This document shows positions 43,965 to 52,054 of a stretch of DNA of 64,000 nt, one piece after another. The position numbers were made by a program, and so were the translations under genes. Under the pieces are notes generated by a model. That model did no database searches. It was not told the DNA's origin and worked only from the letters and a program-made list of their open reading frames with translations. The stretch is from Betaproteobacteria bacterium HGW-Betaproteobacteria-9 (GTDB lineage Bacteria > Pseudomonadota > Gammaproteobacteria > Burkholderiales > Burkholderiaceae_C), in assembly GCA_002842215.1 (NCBI GenBank), contig PHCC01000006.1, forward strand, positions 124,001 to 188,000, read 5' to 3'. How positions within the stretch are numbered: position 1 is the first letter of the stretch; every line of letters begins with the position of its first letter.

Positions 43965-44810
43965 ATGACCCCCTTCCAGACCATCCGCCACCACGACGTC
44001 GAACACTGGACGCTCAACGACCCGGCCACACGCAATGCGCTCAGCGACACCATGGTGCTCGGCCTTTTCGAAGCCTGCCTGCGCGCCAAGCAGGACACCA
44101 CTTTGCGCGGCATCGTGCTCACCGGTGCCAGCGGGGCCTTCAGCGCCGGTGGCAGCCTGGGCGGCTTCGCCAGCGCCATCGGCCAGCCACTGCAGCCCGG
44201 TGAAGACGACCCGCTGATCGCCATGAACCGCGGCTTTGGTGACGTGCTGCACGCGCTCACCGAATTGCCGCAGTGGCTGGTGATCGCGGTGGACGGCCCG
44301 GCCATGGGCGGGGGCTTCGGCCTGGTGTGTTGTGCAGACCTCGTGATCGCCACCGAGCGCTCGACGTTCGCCACGCCCGAGGTCACGCTGGGTCTGCCGC
44401 CGGCGCAGATCGCGCCCTTCGTCTGGCAGCGGCTGGGCGACGCGGTGGCGCGGCAGTGTCTGCTCAGCGGTGCTCGCTGGAGCGCCGCCCAGGCGCAGGC
44501 TGCCGGGCTCGTGAACACCGTGGTGGCCGACGACGCGTTCGATGCGGCCGTGGTCGAAGCCGAGCGGGCCTTGCGGGCCGCAGCCCCGGGAGCGGTCGCC
44601 GCCACCAAGCAGCTCCTGCACCGCTTGCGCGACAAAGCGCCCGACCTGCGCACAGAAGCCGCCATCGCCTTTGCCGCCGCGCTGCGCGGACCCGAAGCGG
44701 CGGCCGGCTTGGGCGCCTTCGCGAAGAAGCAGCCCGCGCCGTGGGTGGATGTGCCCACGCGTTCCACCGTTGCGCGGCCCGGCGCAGAATCGAAGGAGGG
44801 CGATTCGTGA
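43965..44810 (+). CDS. Enoyl-CoA hydratase family protein (AtuE-like)
   Basis: The 281-residue crotonase has oxyanion segments GAFSAGGSLGGF (about 57-68) and GPAMGGGFGLVCCADLVIAT (about 110-129), followed by FATPEVTLGLPPAQIAPFVW, where Glu of PEV is a likely catalytic residue. In the atu pathway the equivalent enzyme hydrates isohexenyl-glutaconyl-CoA; in the liu pathway it hydrates 3-methylglutaconyl-CoA. Its stop overlaps the GTG start of the biotin subunit (GTGA), so both are translated together. The C-terminus is extended with VPTRSTVARPGAESKEGDS, probably disordered. Confidence 0.9.
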   Translation: MTPFQTIRHHDVEHWTLNDPATRNALSDTMVLGLFEACLRAKQDTTLRGIVLTGASGAFSAGGSLGGFASAIGQPLQPGEDDPLIAMNRGFGDVLHALTELPQWLVIAVDGPAMGGGFGLVCCADLVIATERSTFATPEVTLGLPPAQIAPFVWQRLGDAVARQCLLSGARWSAAQAQAAGLVNTVVADDAFDAAVVEAERALRAAAPGAVAATKQLLHRLRDKAPDLRTEAAIAFAAALRGPEAAAGLGAFAKKQPAPWVDVPTRSTVARPGAESKEGDS

Positions 44811-46873
44811 AACGCCTGCTGATCGCCAACCGCGGCGAAATCGCCCGCCGCATCCTGCGCACAGCCCACGCCATGGGCATCGCCACCGTGGCCGTGTATT
44901 CCGATGCCGATCGCGATGCCTTGCACGTGCGCGAGGCAGGCTCGTCGTTCGCGCTCGGCTGCCTGGCCTCGGCCGACTCTTATCTGCGCGTGGACAAGCT
45001 GCTTGAAGCCGCGCGCGCCACCGGCGCCGACGCCGTGCACCCGGGTTACGGTTTCCTGAGCGAAAACGTCGATTTCGCCCAGGCGGTCATCGACGCTGGC
45101 CTGATCTGGGTCGGCCCGCCGCCGGCGGCCATCCGCGCGCTGGGCAGCAAGTCGGCCGCCAAAGCCCTGGCGCTGGCGCAGGGCGTTCCCTGCCTGCCCG
45201 GTTACTTCGGCGCAGACCAGCGCGATCAAACCTTCATCGCCGAGGCGCAGCGCGTTGGCTTCCCGCTCATGGTCAAGGCCGTGGCCGGAGGCGGCGGGCG
45301 CGGCATGCGGCTGGTGCACGAACCGGCGCAGTTGCTGGCGGCCCTGCACAGTGCGCGCTCGGAAGCGCTTTCGGGTTTCGGCAACGGCGACCTGCTGATC
45401 GAGCGCGCGCTGCTCAGCCCGCGCCATGTGGAGGTGCAGGTGTTCGCCGACGCGCAGGGGCATTGCATCCACCTCGGCGAACGCGACTGCTCGGTGCAGC
45501 GCCGCCACCAGAAGATCATCGAAGAATCGCCCAGCCCGGCGGTGTCGCCCGCGCTGCGTGCTGAGCTGGGCCGTTGTGCGGTGGTGTTGGCGCAGGCGGC
45601 GGGTTATGTGGGGGCGGGTACGGTGGAGTTCTTGCTGGACGACGAGCAGGACCGTTTCGCCGCCGGGCCGCCCCAAGGCGAAACAGCCCCCTCGGGGGGT
45701 AGCGACCCGCACAGCGGCGGGGCCCCGGATTCGCGCCAGAGGCGGGAAGACGCACGGGGGCGCTTCTACCTGATGGAGATGAACACGCGCCTGCAGGTCG
45801 AACACCCGGTCACGGAAATGATCACCGGCCTCGACCTCGTTGAATGGCAACTGCGCGTCGCGCGCGGCGAGCCGCTGCCGCTCAGCCAGGAACAGGTCCG
45901 CTTCAACGGCCACGCCATCGAAGTGCGCCTGTGCGCCGAAGACGAGCACCACACGCCACACACTGGCGTGGTGCGACACTTCGCCGAACCCGACCTGTCC
46001 GCGCCCGGTCTGCGTTTCGACCACGCGCTGCAAACCGGCAGCACCGTCACCCCGCACTACGACGCGATGCTGGGCAAGCTCATCGCCCACGCGCCCACGC
46101 GCCCCGAGGCCGTGCACCGGCTCGCCCACGCGCTGGGGTCTACGCAGGTGCTCGGCTTGCCGACCAACCGCGCCTTTCTGTCGGCCTGCCTCTTGCACCC
46201 AGTGTTTGCCGCGGGCGGTGCACGCATCCCTTTTCTGGTCGAACACGGCGACGCGCTGCGCACCAGCCTGCAGGCCACGAGCGCGGCCGAACTGGTGGCC
46301 GCGCTGGCCCTGGCGTATGCCAGCCAGCCGCCCACCGTGGCCTTGCCCAGCCCCCATCCGCGCCACCTGCGGTTGCGCCTGGGCGGCAGCGTGCACGAGT
46401 GGCGGGTGCAGGAAGCCGGTCAGGGCCGCGTGCGCGTGACCCAGGGCGACCGGGTTCACGAGGCACAGGTCAGCGGCCAACGCATCGTGCTCGACGGCAC
46501 CGGCTGGAGCGCCCAGGCCGTGGCGGTCGAGCCCAGCGCTGGCGTGCCACGCTGGCATGTGCAGTTGGCGGGCGGCGACCTGCCGGCCGGCGCCGCCACC
46601 GAACTCTGGCTCGACGACCTGGGTTTTGCCCCCCGCGAAACGGCAGGTGGCGCCAGCGCCGCGCGCGAGCTGCGCGCCCCTTTCAACGGCAAACTCATCG
46701 CCCTGCATGTGCAGACCGGTCAGACCGTGGCGCGCGGTGCGCCGCTGCTGGTGATCGAATCGATGAAGCTGGAGCACACCCTGCACGCGCCGCGCGACAC
46801 GGTGATCGAAAGCCTCAACGTCGCGCCGGGCCAGCAGGTCGCTCCCGGCCAGCTGCTCGCCACCTTTCTCTGA
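44807..46873 (+). CDS. Acyl-CoA carboxylase alpha subunit (biotin carboxylase + BCCP) with repeat insert
   Basis: The 688-residue protein starts with GTG at 44807 (VKRLLIANRGEIARRIL). It has a biotin carboxylase domain (1-480; KAVAGGGGRGMRLV, LGERDCSVQRRHQKI, EMNTRLQVEHPVTEMITG), a linker and a biotin carrier domain whose Lys654 lies in ESMKLEHT. It uses ATP and bicarbonate to carboxylate biotin for the beta subunit at 41017. An extra stretch of about 36 residues (282-317), made of a palindromic repeat, sits where homologues have a short turn before GRFYLMEMN. The frame is intact and the catalytic motifs remain, so activity is likely kept. The stop overlaps the next gene (TGATG). Confidence 0.93.
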   Translation: MKRLLIANRGEIARRILRTAHAMGIATVAVYSDADRDALHVREAGSSFALGCLASADSYLRVDKLLEAARATGADAVHPGYGFLSENVDFAQAVIDAGLIWVGPPPAAIRALGSKSAAKALALAQGVPCLPGYFGADQRDQTFIAEAQRVGFPLMVKAVAGGGGRGMRLVHEPAQLLAALHSARSEALSGFGNGDLLIERALLSPRHVEVQVFADAQGHCIHLGERDCSVQRRHQKIIEESPSPAVSPALRAELGRCAVVLAQAAGYVGAGTVEFLLDDEQDRFAAGPPQGETAPSGGSDPHSGGAPDSRQRREDARGRFYLMEMNTRLQVEHPVTEMITGLDLVEWQLRVARGEPLPLSQEQVRFNGHAIEVRLCAEDEHHTPHTGVVRHFAEPDLSAPGLRFDHALQTGSTVTPHYDAMLGKLIAHAPTRPEAVHRLAHALGSTQVLGLPTNRAFLSACLLHPVFAAGGARIPFLVEHGDALRTSLQATSAAELVAALALAYASQPPTVALPSPHPRHLRLRLGGSVHEWRVQEAGQGRVRVTQGDRVHEAQVSGQRIVLDGTGWSAQAVAVEPSAGVPRWHVQLAGGDLPAGAATELWLDDLGFAPRETAGGASAARELRAPFNGKLIALHVQTGQTVARGAPLLVIESMKLEHTLHAPRDTVIESLNVAPGQQVAPGQLLATFL
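45650..45757 (+). repeat. GC-rich palindromic repeat inserted in-frame in the biotin carboxylase gene
   Basis: About 108 bases add Gly/Pro/Ser/Arg-rich sequence (GPPQGETAPSGGSDPHSGG and following) between DDEQ and GRFYLMEMN of the ATP-grasp domain. The DNA has a CCCCCTCGGGGGG block (45687-45699) and a GCCGCCGGGCCGCCCCAAGG lead, typical of intergenic repeats in this group and similar in style to the elements at 8094, 12284, 35276 and 49377. Its length is a multiple of three and no stop is read in this phase. Confidence 0.8.
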
Positions 46874-48039
46874 TGAACCCTCAACCAAGCCCCGACTTCA
46901 CTGAGGAAGACCGCGTCGCGCTGACCGACACGGTGCGCCGTTTTGCCACGCAGGCCATCGCGCCCAACGTCAACGCCTGGGACGAAGCGGGCGAGGTGCC
47001 GCGCGCGCTGTACCAGCAGGCCGCAGAACTGGGCCTGCTCGGCCTGGGCTACCCCGAGGCGCTGGGCGGCACGCCCGCACCCTGGTCGGTGCGCAACGCC
47101 GTGTCGCAGACGCTGGCGCGCAGCGGCGGCAGCGGCGGCGTGATGGCCAGCCTGTTTTCTCACAACATCGGGTTGCCCCCGGTGCTGGCCCACGGCACGG
47201 CCGGGCAACAGGCCGAAATCGTGCCGCCCGTCCTGCGCGGCGAGCAGATCGCCGCGCTGGGCATCACCGAACCCGGTGGCGGCTCCGACGTCGCGAGCCT
47301 GCGCACCACGGCGCGGCTCGACGGCGGTGACTACGTGATCGACGGCGAGAAGGTCTTCATCACCTCGGGCATGCGTTGCGACTGGATCACGCTCGCCGTT
47401 CGCACCGACCTGCAAAGCCGAGGCGCCAGCGGCCTCTCCATGATCGCCGTGCCGTGTGACGTGCCCGGCCTCTCGCGCACGCCGCTGCAGAAGATGGGCT
47501 GGCTGTGCTCTGACACCGCGCACCTGCGATTCGACGGTGTGCGCGTGCCAGCGCGCTACCGGCTGGGCGAAGAGGGCGCTGGCTTTCGCATCATCATGAG
47601 CAACTTCAACGGCGAACGCCTGGCCTTGGCCGCGATGGCGCTCGGTTTTGCCGAAGCCTGCTACGACGAAGCCCTGGGCTGGGCGCGGCAGCGCCAGACC
47701 TTTGGCGCGCCACTGATCGAGCGCCAGGTGATCCGCCACAAACTCATGGACATGCAGATGCGCATCGCGTCCACCCAGGCCTGGGTCGATGCCTTGGGTG
47801 CGCGCGCCGATGCCGGGGATGCTTCCCCGGACTGGGTCGCTCAGGTCTGCCTGCTGAAAAACCACGCTACGCAGACCATGCAGTTCTGCGCCGACGCCGC
47901 GGTGCAGATCCTCGGCGGCATGGGCTTCATGCGCGGCACCGTGAGCGAACGCATCTACCGCGAGGTCAAGGTCATGATGATCGGCGGCGGTGCCGAAGAG
48001 ATCATGAAAGAACTGGCGGCGCGGCAACTCGGCCTTTGA
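46873..48039 (+). CDS. Acyl-CoA dehydrogenase, second in the operon
   Basis: The 388-residue flavoprotein has IAALGITEPGGGSDVASLRT (FAD loop), EKVFITSGMRCDW and a C-terminal GGMGFMRGTVSERIYREVKVMMIGGGAEEIM. Glu in FNGERLALAAMALG is at the position of the isovaleryl-/long-chain catalytic base. It begins at TGATG, overlapping the stop of the biotin subunit, so it belongs to the operon although it is not part of the described atu set in Pseudomonas. It may act on a shortened intermediate such as a methyl-branched acyl-CoA. Substrate unknown. Confidence 0.9.
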   Translation: MNPQPSPDFTEEDRVALTDTVRRFATQAIAPNVNAWDEAGEVPRALYQQAAELGLLGLGYPEALGGTPAPWSVRNAVSQTLARSGGSGGVMASLFSHNIGLPPVLAHGTAGQQAEIVPPVLRGEQIAALGITEPGGGSDVASLRTTARLDGGDYVIDGEKVFITSGMRCDWITLAVRTDLQSRGASGLSMIAVPCDVPGLSRTPLQKMGWLCSDTAHLRFDGVRVPARYRLGEEGAGFRIIMSNFNGERLALAAMALGFAEACYDEALGWARQRQTFGAPLIERQVIRHKLMDMQMRIASTQAWVDALGARADAGDASPDWVAQVCLLKNHATQTMQFCADAAVQILGGMGFMRGTVSERIYREVKVMMIGGGAEEIMKELAARQLGL

Positions 48040-48049
48040 AAACAACAAA

Positions 48050-48071
48050 GCCCCGCTCGCTGGAGCGGGGC
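48050..48071. terminator. Hairpin at the end of the carboxylase operon and DUF4148 gene
   Basis: GCCCCGCTC and GAGCGGGGC (48050-48058 and 48063-48071) form a nine-pair stem with a four-base loop. On the minus strand it is followed by CTTTGTTGTTTT, so it fits a terminator of the DUF4148 gene. On the plus strand there is no T-run, but the stem is 10 bases after the operon stop and may protect the 3' end. Confidence 0.75.
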
Positions 48072-48102
48072 CATGGGCCGGAGGCTTGATCCGGGTGTCG
48101 GA

Positions 48103-48486
48103 TCAGCGTGTGACGTTCATCTGGCCGGCGGCCTGTGCGCTGACGGTGTGGCTGGTGGGGTAGAGGCCGGGGTACAGGTCTTTCAGCTTCTCGCCCGTCT
48201 CGTTGTTGGCCAATACGTCACCGGTGCGCAGGGCTTCCATCAGTTCGGCCTTGACTTCGGCGCGGGTTTTGCCCGCTTCCATGTTCTGGGGGGCGTAGCG
48301 GCCCGGGTTCACCTGGTTGAGCAGGACGCCGGATTCGCCGTTGGCGGGCATGTTGCCGGTGCGGATCGCTTCGGCGAGTTCGGCGCGCACCTGGTCGCGG
48401 GTCTTGGGGCCGTCGGCGGCGAACACCTGGGTGGCGGACAGGGCGATCAGGGCGGCGGCGATGGCGGAAACGTGCTTGCGGTTCAT
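48103..48486 (-). CDS. DUF4148 domain exported protein
   Basis: The 127-residue protein has a signal peptide (MNRKHVSAIAAALIALSATQVFAA) and two imperfect copies of the DUF4148 unit: KTRDQVRAELAEAIRTGNMP (about 27-46) and KTRAEVKAELMEALRTGDVL (about 71-90), each followed by an N-E-(S/T)-G turn. DUF4148 proteins are small periplasmic proteins abundant in Burkholderiales with no known activity, often next to metal-type two-component systems. The start at 48486 follows AAGGAGTTTCACC. It is divergent from the response regulator and may be one of its targets. Confidence 0.9.
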   Translation of the reverse strand: MNRKHVSAIAAALIALSATQVFAADGPKTRDQVRAELAEAIRTGNMPANGESGVLLNQVNPGRYAPQNMEAGKTRAEVKAELMEALRTGDVLANNETGEKLKDLYPGLYPTSHTVSAQAAGQMNVTR

Positions 48487-48614
48487 GGTGAAACTCCTTG
48501 TGGGGGTTGGAACGGTGGATCGAATCCGGCCTGGCCGGCTTCGACAGGAAAGCTGTTGTGCCTTCCATGGAGATGAATTGTTGACACCCAAACTCACGCT
48601 TTCCGAACTGCCAG

Positions 48615-48630
48615 ATTACAAATATGTCAT
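48615..48630. promoter_or_regulatory. Candidate binding box of the response regulator
   Basis: ATTACAAATATGTCAT is an imperfect palindrome (ATTACA against TGTCAT) resembling the ATTACAAxxTTGTAAT boxes bound by CusR/CopR-type regulators. It lies in the shared region between the DUF4148 gene and the response regulator, 63 bases upstream of the regulator start at 48693. Confidence 0.45.
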
Positions 48631-48692
48631 CCAGATAAACCCGGGTGTGTGCGACCATTCCCCCTGTTCTGTTTACTCCCATGAGCTCAGCG

Positions 48693-49379
48693 ATGCGTGT
48701 CCTTGTCGTCGAAGACGAACCCAAACTGGTGCAGTACCTGCACCAGGGCCTCAGTGAAAACGGCTACGTCGTGGACGTGGCGCGCGATGGCATCGAAGGC
48801 CGCCGCCTGGCCACCGGCGGCAGCTACGACCTCATGCTGCTCGACGTGATGCTGCCCGGTGTCGACGGCTACGGCGTGTTGTCGGCGCTGCGCGCCCAGG
48901 ACAGCAAGACGCCTGTGTTGATGCTGACCGCGCGCGACAAGATCGAAGACCGGGTCAAGGGCCTTGAAGGCGGTGCCGACGACTACCTCGTCAAGCCCTT
49001 CGCCTTCTCCGAACTGCTCGCGCGCATGGGCGCGCTGCTGCGGCGTGGCGCCTTCGTCAGCCCGCAGGCCGCCACTGTGTTGCGCCTGGCCGATCTGGAG
49101 GTGGACCTGGTGTCTCGCCGCTGCACGCGCGGCTCACAGCGGCTGGACCTGACCGCCAAAGAATTCAACCTGCTGGCGCTGCTGACGCGCCGGCGCGGGC
49201 AGATCCTGTCGCGCACCACCCTGGCCGAACAGGTCTGGGACATGCACTTCGATTCCGACACCAACGTGGTGGAGGTGGCGGTGCGCCGCCTGCGCGCCAA
49301 GCTCGACGACCCGTTTCCGAACCGCTTGCTGCACACCGTGCGCGGCATGGGCTATGTGCTGGAGGAGCGCGCGCCATGA
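48693..49379 (+). CDS. OmpR-family response regulator, heavy-metal (CusR/CopR) type
   Basis: The 228-residue regulator has a receiver domain (1-115) with Asp7-Glu8 in VVEDEP, the phospho-acceptor Asp51 in [10 protein letters not shown] and Lys in [12 protein letters not shown], and a winged-helix DNA-binding domain (about 130-228; [20 protein letters not shown] and VDVHVRRLR-like [16 protein letters not shown]). The ATG at 48693 (MRVLVVEDE) is the family start; one at 48681 would add four residues. The stop (49377-49379) is also the first TGA of a tandem repeat array leading to the kinase gene. Confidence 0.93.
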   Translation: MRVLVVEDEPKLVQYLHQGLSENGYVVDVARDGIEGRRLATGGSYDLMLLDVMLPGVDGYGVLSALRAQDSKTPVLMLTARDKIEDRVKGLEGGADDYLVKPFAFSELLARMGALLRRGAFVSPQAATVLRLADLEVDLVSRRCTRGSQRLDLTAKEFNLLALLTRRRGQILSRTTLAEQVWDMHFDSDTNVVEVAVRRLRAKLDDPFPNRLLHTVRGMGYVLEERAP

Positions 49380-49510
49380 GCGCCGCCCGGCCGTTCCGAA
49401 GGCGCGCAGCCCCGCAGGGCGCAGCACGGAGGGTAGTCCAGTGAGCGCTGCGCCGGGCCGTTCCCTAGCAAGCTCGCAAGGCGAAGGTACTCCCGTGAGC
49501 GCCACGCCGG
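49377..49510 (+). repeat. Tandem repeat units at the regulator/kinase junction
   Basis: Unit 1 (49377-49441) starts TGAGCGCCGCCCGGCC and has a 49-base spacer nearly identical (three differences) to that at 35292-35340. Unit 2 (49442-49495) starts TGAGCGCTGCGCCGGG and is diverged. A third start, TGAGCGCCACGCCGG, follows at 49496. Each unit boundary carries ATGAGCGC or GTGAGCGC (49376, 49441, 49495), so the repeats provide several candidate start codons. Together they add about 120 bases between the two genes. Confidence 0.88.
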
Positions 49511-50865
49511 GGCCCTGCAGACCGGTGATTGACTGCGGGCCGTCGATCGCGCGCCGTCTCTCGCGCGCCATGGCCGTGCTCATGCTGGTGGCCTTGGGGG
49601 TGCTCAGCGTGGCCAAATATTCGGCCATTGCCATGCGCATGGAAGTGGATCAGCAGGAGTCGCTGCAAGAGAAGAGCCAATACCTGGCCAAGGCGATCGG
49701 CATCGCCTGCGAAAGTGGCGAGCCCGGCTTGTTGCAGCGCATGACCCTGTTCGATCCCGTGCGTTCATCCACCCGCATGCAACTGTGGCGCGGCGACGGC
49801 ACCGAACTCTTTCGCGACGACATGGCCCCGTTCGCGCACAGCCGCAGCGTGGCGTTCGACGTGCCGGCCGAGCGCATGGCCGGCGGCAAGGTGCGTGTGC
49901 AGATGGAGATGGACACCACGCACGACCACCGCATCCTGCGCGAGGCGGCGATCACGCTGCTCATGACCACACTGTTCGGTGCGGCGGCGGCGGGCTTCGC
50001 GATCCAGTGGCTGGTGCGCCGCGAGCTGCGTCCCCTGCTCTCGTTGACCCGGCAGATGGACGGCATCTCGCCGCAGCGGCTCGACCAGCGCCTGGTGGTG
50101 GAGCGCTCGTCCAAGGAGCTCGACCCCTGGGTGGCACAGTTCAACGCCCTGATGGAGCGGCTGCAAGGGGCCTACGAACAACTGGAGGCCTTCAACGCGG
50201 ACGTGGCGCACGAACTGCGCACGCCCCTGACGGCCCTGATCGGCCAGACCGAAGTGGCGCTCTCGCGCGAACGCAGCGCCGACTCGTTGCGCGACACGCT
50301 GGCGTCCAACCTCGAAGAAATGCAGCGCCTGTCGGCCATCGTCAACGACATGCTCTTCCTTTCGCAGGCCGACCGCGGCGCCACCGCCCGGCGCAGCGAG
50401 CCGGTGAGCCTGGCCGAACTCGCCCACCAGGTGGCCGAGTTCCACGAAGGTGTGCTCGACGAAGCCGGCCTGCACTTCGCGGTGGAGGGCGACGCCCGCG
50501 TCGCGGTGGATGCGGCGCTCGTCAAGCGCGCCATGTCCAACCTCATGGGCAACGCCTCGCGCTTCGCCGAGCCTGGCTCCACCGTGCGGGTGAAGATCGA
50601 GCCCGGCACCGACGGGGCCGCCAGCAGCGAGGTGCAGGTCGTTGTGGAAAACCAGGGCACCGCCATCGAACCGCAGCACCTGCCCCACCTGTTCGACCGC
50701 TTCTTCCGCGCCGACGCCGCGCGCTGTTGCCCCAATGAAACCCACCACGGCCTGGGCCTGGCCATCGTCGCCGCTATTGCCCGCATGCACGCCGGTAACA
50801 CCTTTGCCCGCTCGCAGGACCGCGTGACGCAGATCGGCTTCACCTTGGGGCCGCAGACCGCGTGA
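49495..50865 (+). CDS. Heavy-metal-type sensor histidine kinase
   Basis: The 456-residue kinase (from GTG at 49495) has a first membrane helix (about 29-48), a periplasmic sensor region, a second helix (about 157-178, AAITLLMTTLFGAAAAGFAI), HAMP and the dimerisation box DVAHELRTPLTALIGQTEVA with phospho-acceptor His239. The ATPase domain has NLMGNASRFA and HHGLGLAIVAAIARMHAG. It phosphorylates the regulator coded upstream. The start is uncertain: an in-frame GTG at 49441 also lies in the repeats, and the ATG at 49376 meets a stop. The GAAGGT before 49495 is the best ribosome site. Metal type is not readable from sequence. Confidence 0.9.
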   Translation: MSATPGPCRPVIDCGPSIARRLSRAMAVLMLVALGVLSVAKYSAIAMRMEVDQQESLQEKSQYLAKAIGIACESGEPGLLQRMTLFDPVRSSTRMQLWRGDGTELFRDDMAPFAHSRSVAFDVPAERMAGGKVRVQMEMDTTHDHRILREAAITLLMTTLFGAAAAGFAIQWLVRRELRPLLSLTRQMDGISPQRLDQRLVVERSSKELDPWVAQFNALMERLQGAYEQLEAFNADVAHELRTPLTALIGQTEVALSRERSADSLRDTLASNLEEMQRLSAIVNDMLFLSQADRGATARRSEPVSLAELAHQVAEFHEGVLDEAGLHFAVEGDARVAVDAALVKRAMSNLMGNASRFAEPGSTVRVKIEPGTDGAASSEVQVVVENQGTAIEPQHLPHLFDRFFRADAARCCPNETHHGLGLAIVAAIARMHAGNTFARSQDRVTQIGFTLGPQTA

Positions 50866-50966
50866 TTGAACCTCCCCCGCCGCGCTGACCCGTGCGCGAC
50901 ACCCGGGCCTGCCCATCGCCTGGCCCGGAGGGTGTGCCCACGAGCCGCATCGGCCACAATGACCCG

Positions 50967-51449
50967 ATGCGAACCCCACCCCCGATCCCCGCCGAATTCG
51001 AACCCGAGTTCATCGCCGGCCTCAAGGCCATCTTCGAAGAAAAAATCGTCTTCAACCAGGTGCTCGGCCTGAAGATCACCAGCCTCAAACCCGAGCGCGT
51101 GATCGCCCGCATCGACATGAAGCCGCAGCTGGTCGGCCACTTCAGCTACAACCGCATCCACGGCGGCGTCATCAGCGCCGGGCTCGACGCCATGGGCGGC
51201 CTGGCCTGCATGGCCGCCATCGGCGCGCGCCACATGGACGAATCGCCCGATCAGCGCCTGCACCGCTTCGCCAAGCTCGGCACCATCGACCTGCGCATCG
51301 ACTACCTGCGCCCCGGCATCGGCGAACACTTCGAACTGCGCGCCGAAGTCATGCGCCTGGGCTCGCGCGTTGCCTCCACGCGCATGGAATTCCTGGGGCC
51401 CGACGGCAAGCTGCTGTCCTGCGGGTCGGGTGCGTACATCGTTTCGTGA
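50967..51449 (+). CDS. YigI/PaaI-type hotdog thioesterase
   Basis: The 160-residue hotdog protein has the 4HBT core: QLVGHFSYNRIHGGVISAGLDAMGG (residues about 51-75, with HGG and a likely catalytic Asp) and IDLRIDYLRPG followed by ASTRMEFLGPDGKLLSCGSGAY. It resembles E. coli YigI, a medium/long-chain acyl-CoA thioesterase. The ATG at 50967 gives the usual N-terminus; a preceding 75-base in-frame extension is not conserved in style. It follows the kinase by 101 bases in the same direction. Confidence 0.88.
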   Translation: MRTPPPIPAEFEPEFIAGLKAIFEEKIVFNQVLGLKITSLKPERVIARIDMKPQLVGHFSYNRIHGGVISAGLDAMGGLACMAAIGARHMDESPDQRLHRFAKLGTIDLRIDYLRPGIGEHFELRAEVMRLGSRVASTRMEFLGPDGKLLSCGSGAYIVS

Positions 51450-51500
51450 TGCCCTGAAAAGGAGCCGTCTTGCGGAGCGGTGAAGTGAAGGTCCGTCACG

Positions 51501-51521
51501 CTCGCGACCCTTTGTCGCGAG
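51501..51521. repeat. Stem-loop between the two thioesterase genes
   Basis: CTCGCGAC and GTCGCGAG form an eight-pair stem around a five-base loop CCTTT. It has no following T-run. The surrounding gap of 137 bases also holds a stretch (about 51459-51490) that resembles the 5' end of the gene at 52055. Confidence 0.6.
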
Positions 51522-51586
51522 GCAGACAGTGAAGGCCGCGTATGGGCCATAGATTGCCCACACCATTCACTTCAAGGAGCGACTTC

Positions 51587-52015
51587 ATGGAACAACCCGA
51601 CGATGTCCTGGCCCAGCTGCGGGCCATCAACGCCACCGCGGCGTTCAATCGCTGGTGTGGAATCGAAGTCGTGGTCGCCGAGCCTGGCAGCGCAACCATC
51701 GCGATGCCTTGGCGCCAAGAAGCTGGGCAGTACGCCGGCTTCCTTCATGCGGGGCTCGTCGGCGCGCTCATCGATACGGCATGCGGCTTTGCCGCTGCGA
51801 CCTTGGTGGGCCGGGTTCTGGCCTCTCACTATTCGGTCAATTGCCTTCGGCCCGCCGTCGGCGAGCGCTTCATCGCGCGCGCCAAGGTGGTCAAGCCAGG
51901 CAAGACGCAGGTCTTCACCTCCTGTGAGTTGTTCGCCCAAGCCAGTGGTAGCGAGAAGCTCGTCGCTACGGGAGAAACACTCCTCATCGTCGTGGCAGCG
52001 GGAGCCGATGCCTGA
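51587..52015 (+). CDS. PaaI family thioesterase
   Basis: The 142-residue hotdog protein has FNRWCGIEVVVAEPGSATI, then GQYAGFLHAGLVGALIDTACG (the HAG-Asp catalytic segment) and SVNCLRPAVGERFIARAKVV. PaaI-type enzymes hydrolyse phenylacetyl- or related acyl-CoAs. It is not a close duplicate of the preceding thioesterase. Codon use is somewhat less GC-biased than in the flanking genes. The ATG at 51587 follows CAAGGAGCGACTTC. The stop is 40 bases before the next gene. Confidence 0.9.
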   Translation: MEQPDDVLAQLRAINATAAFNRWCGIEVVVAEPGSATIAMPWRQEAGQYAGFLHAGLVGALIDTACGFAAATLVGRVLASHYSVNCLRPAVGERFIARAKVVKPGKTQVFTSCELFAQASGSEKLVATGETLLIVVAAGADA

Positions 52016-52054
52016 TCCGCTTCGCCCAGCTCGGCTCCAATATCTCGTCAGGCC

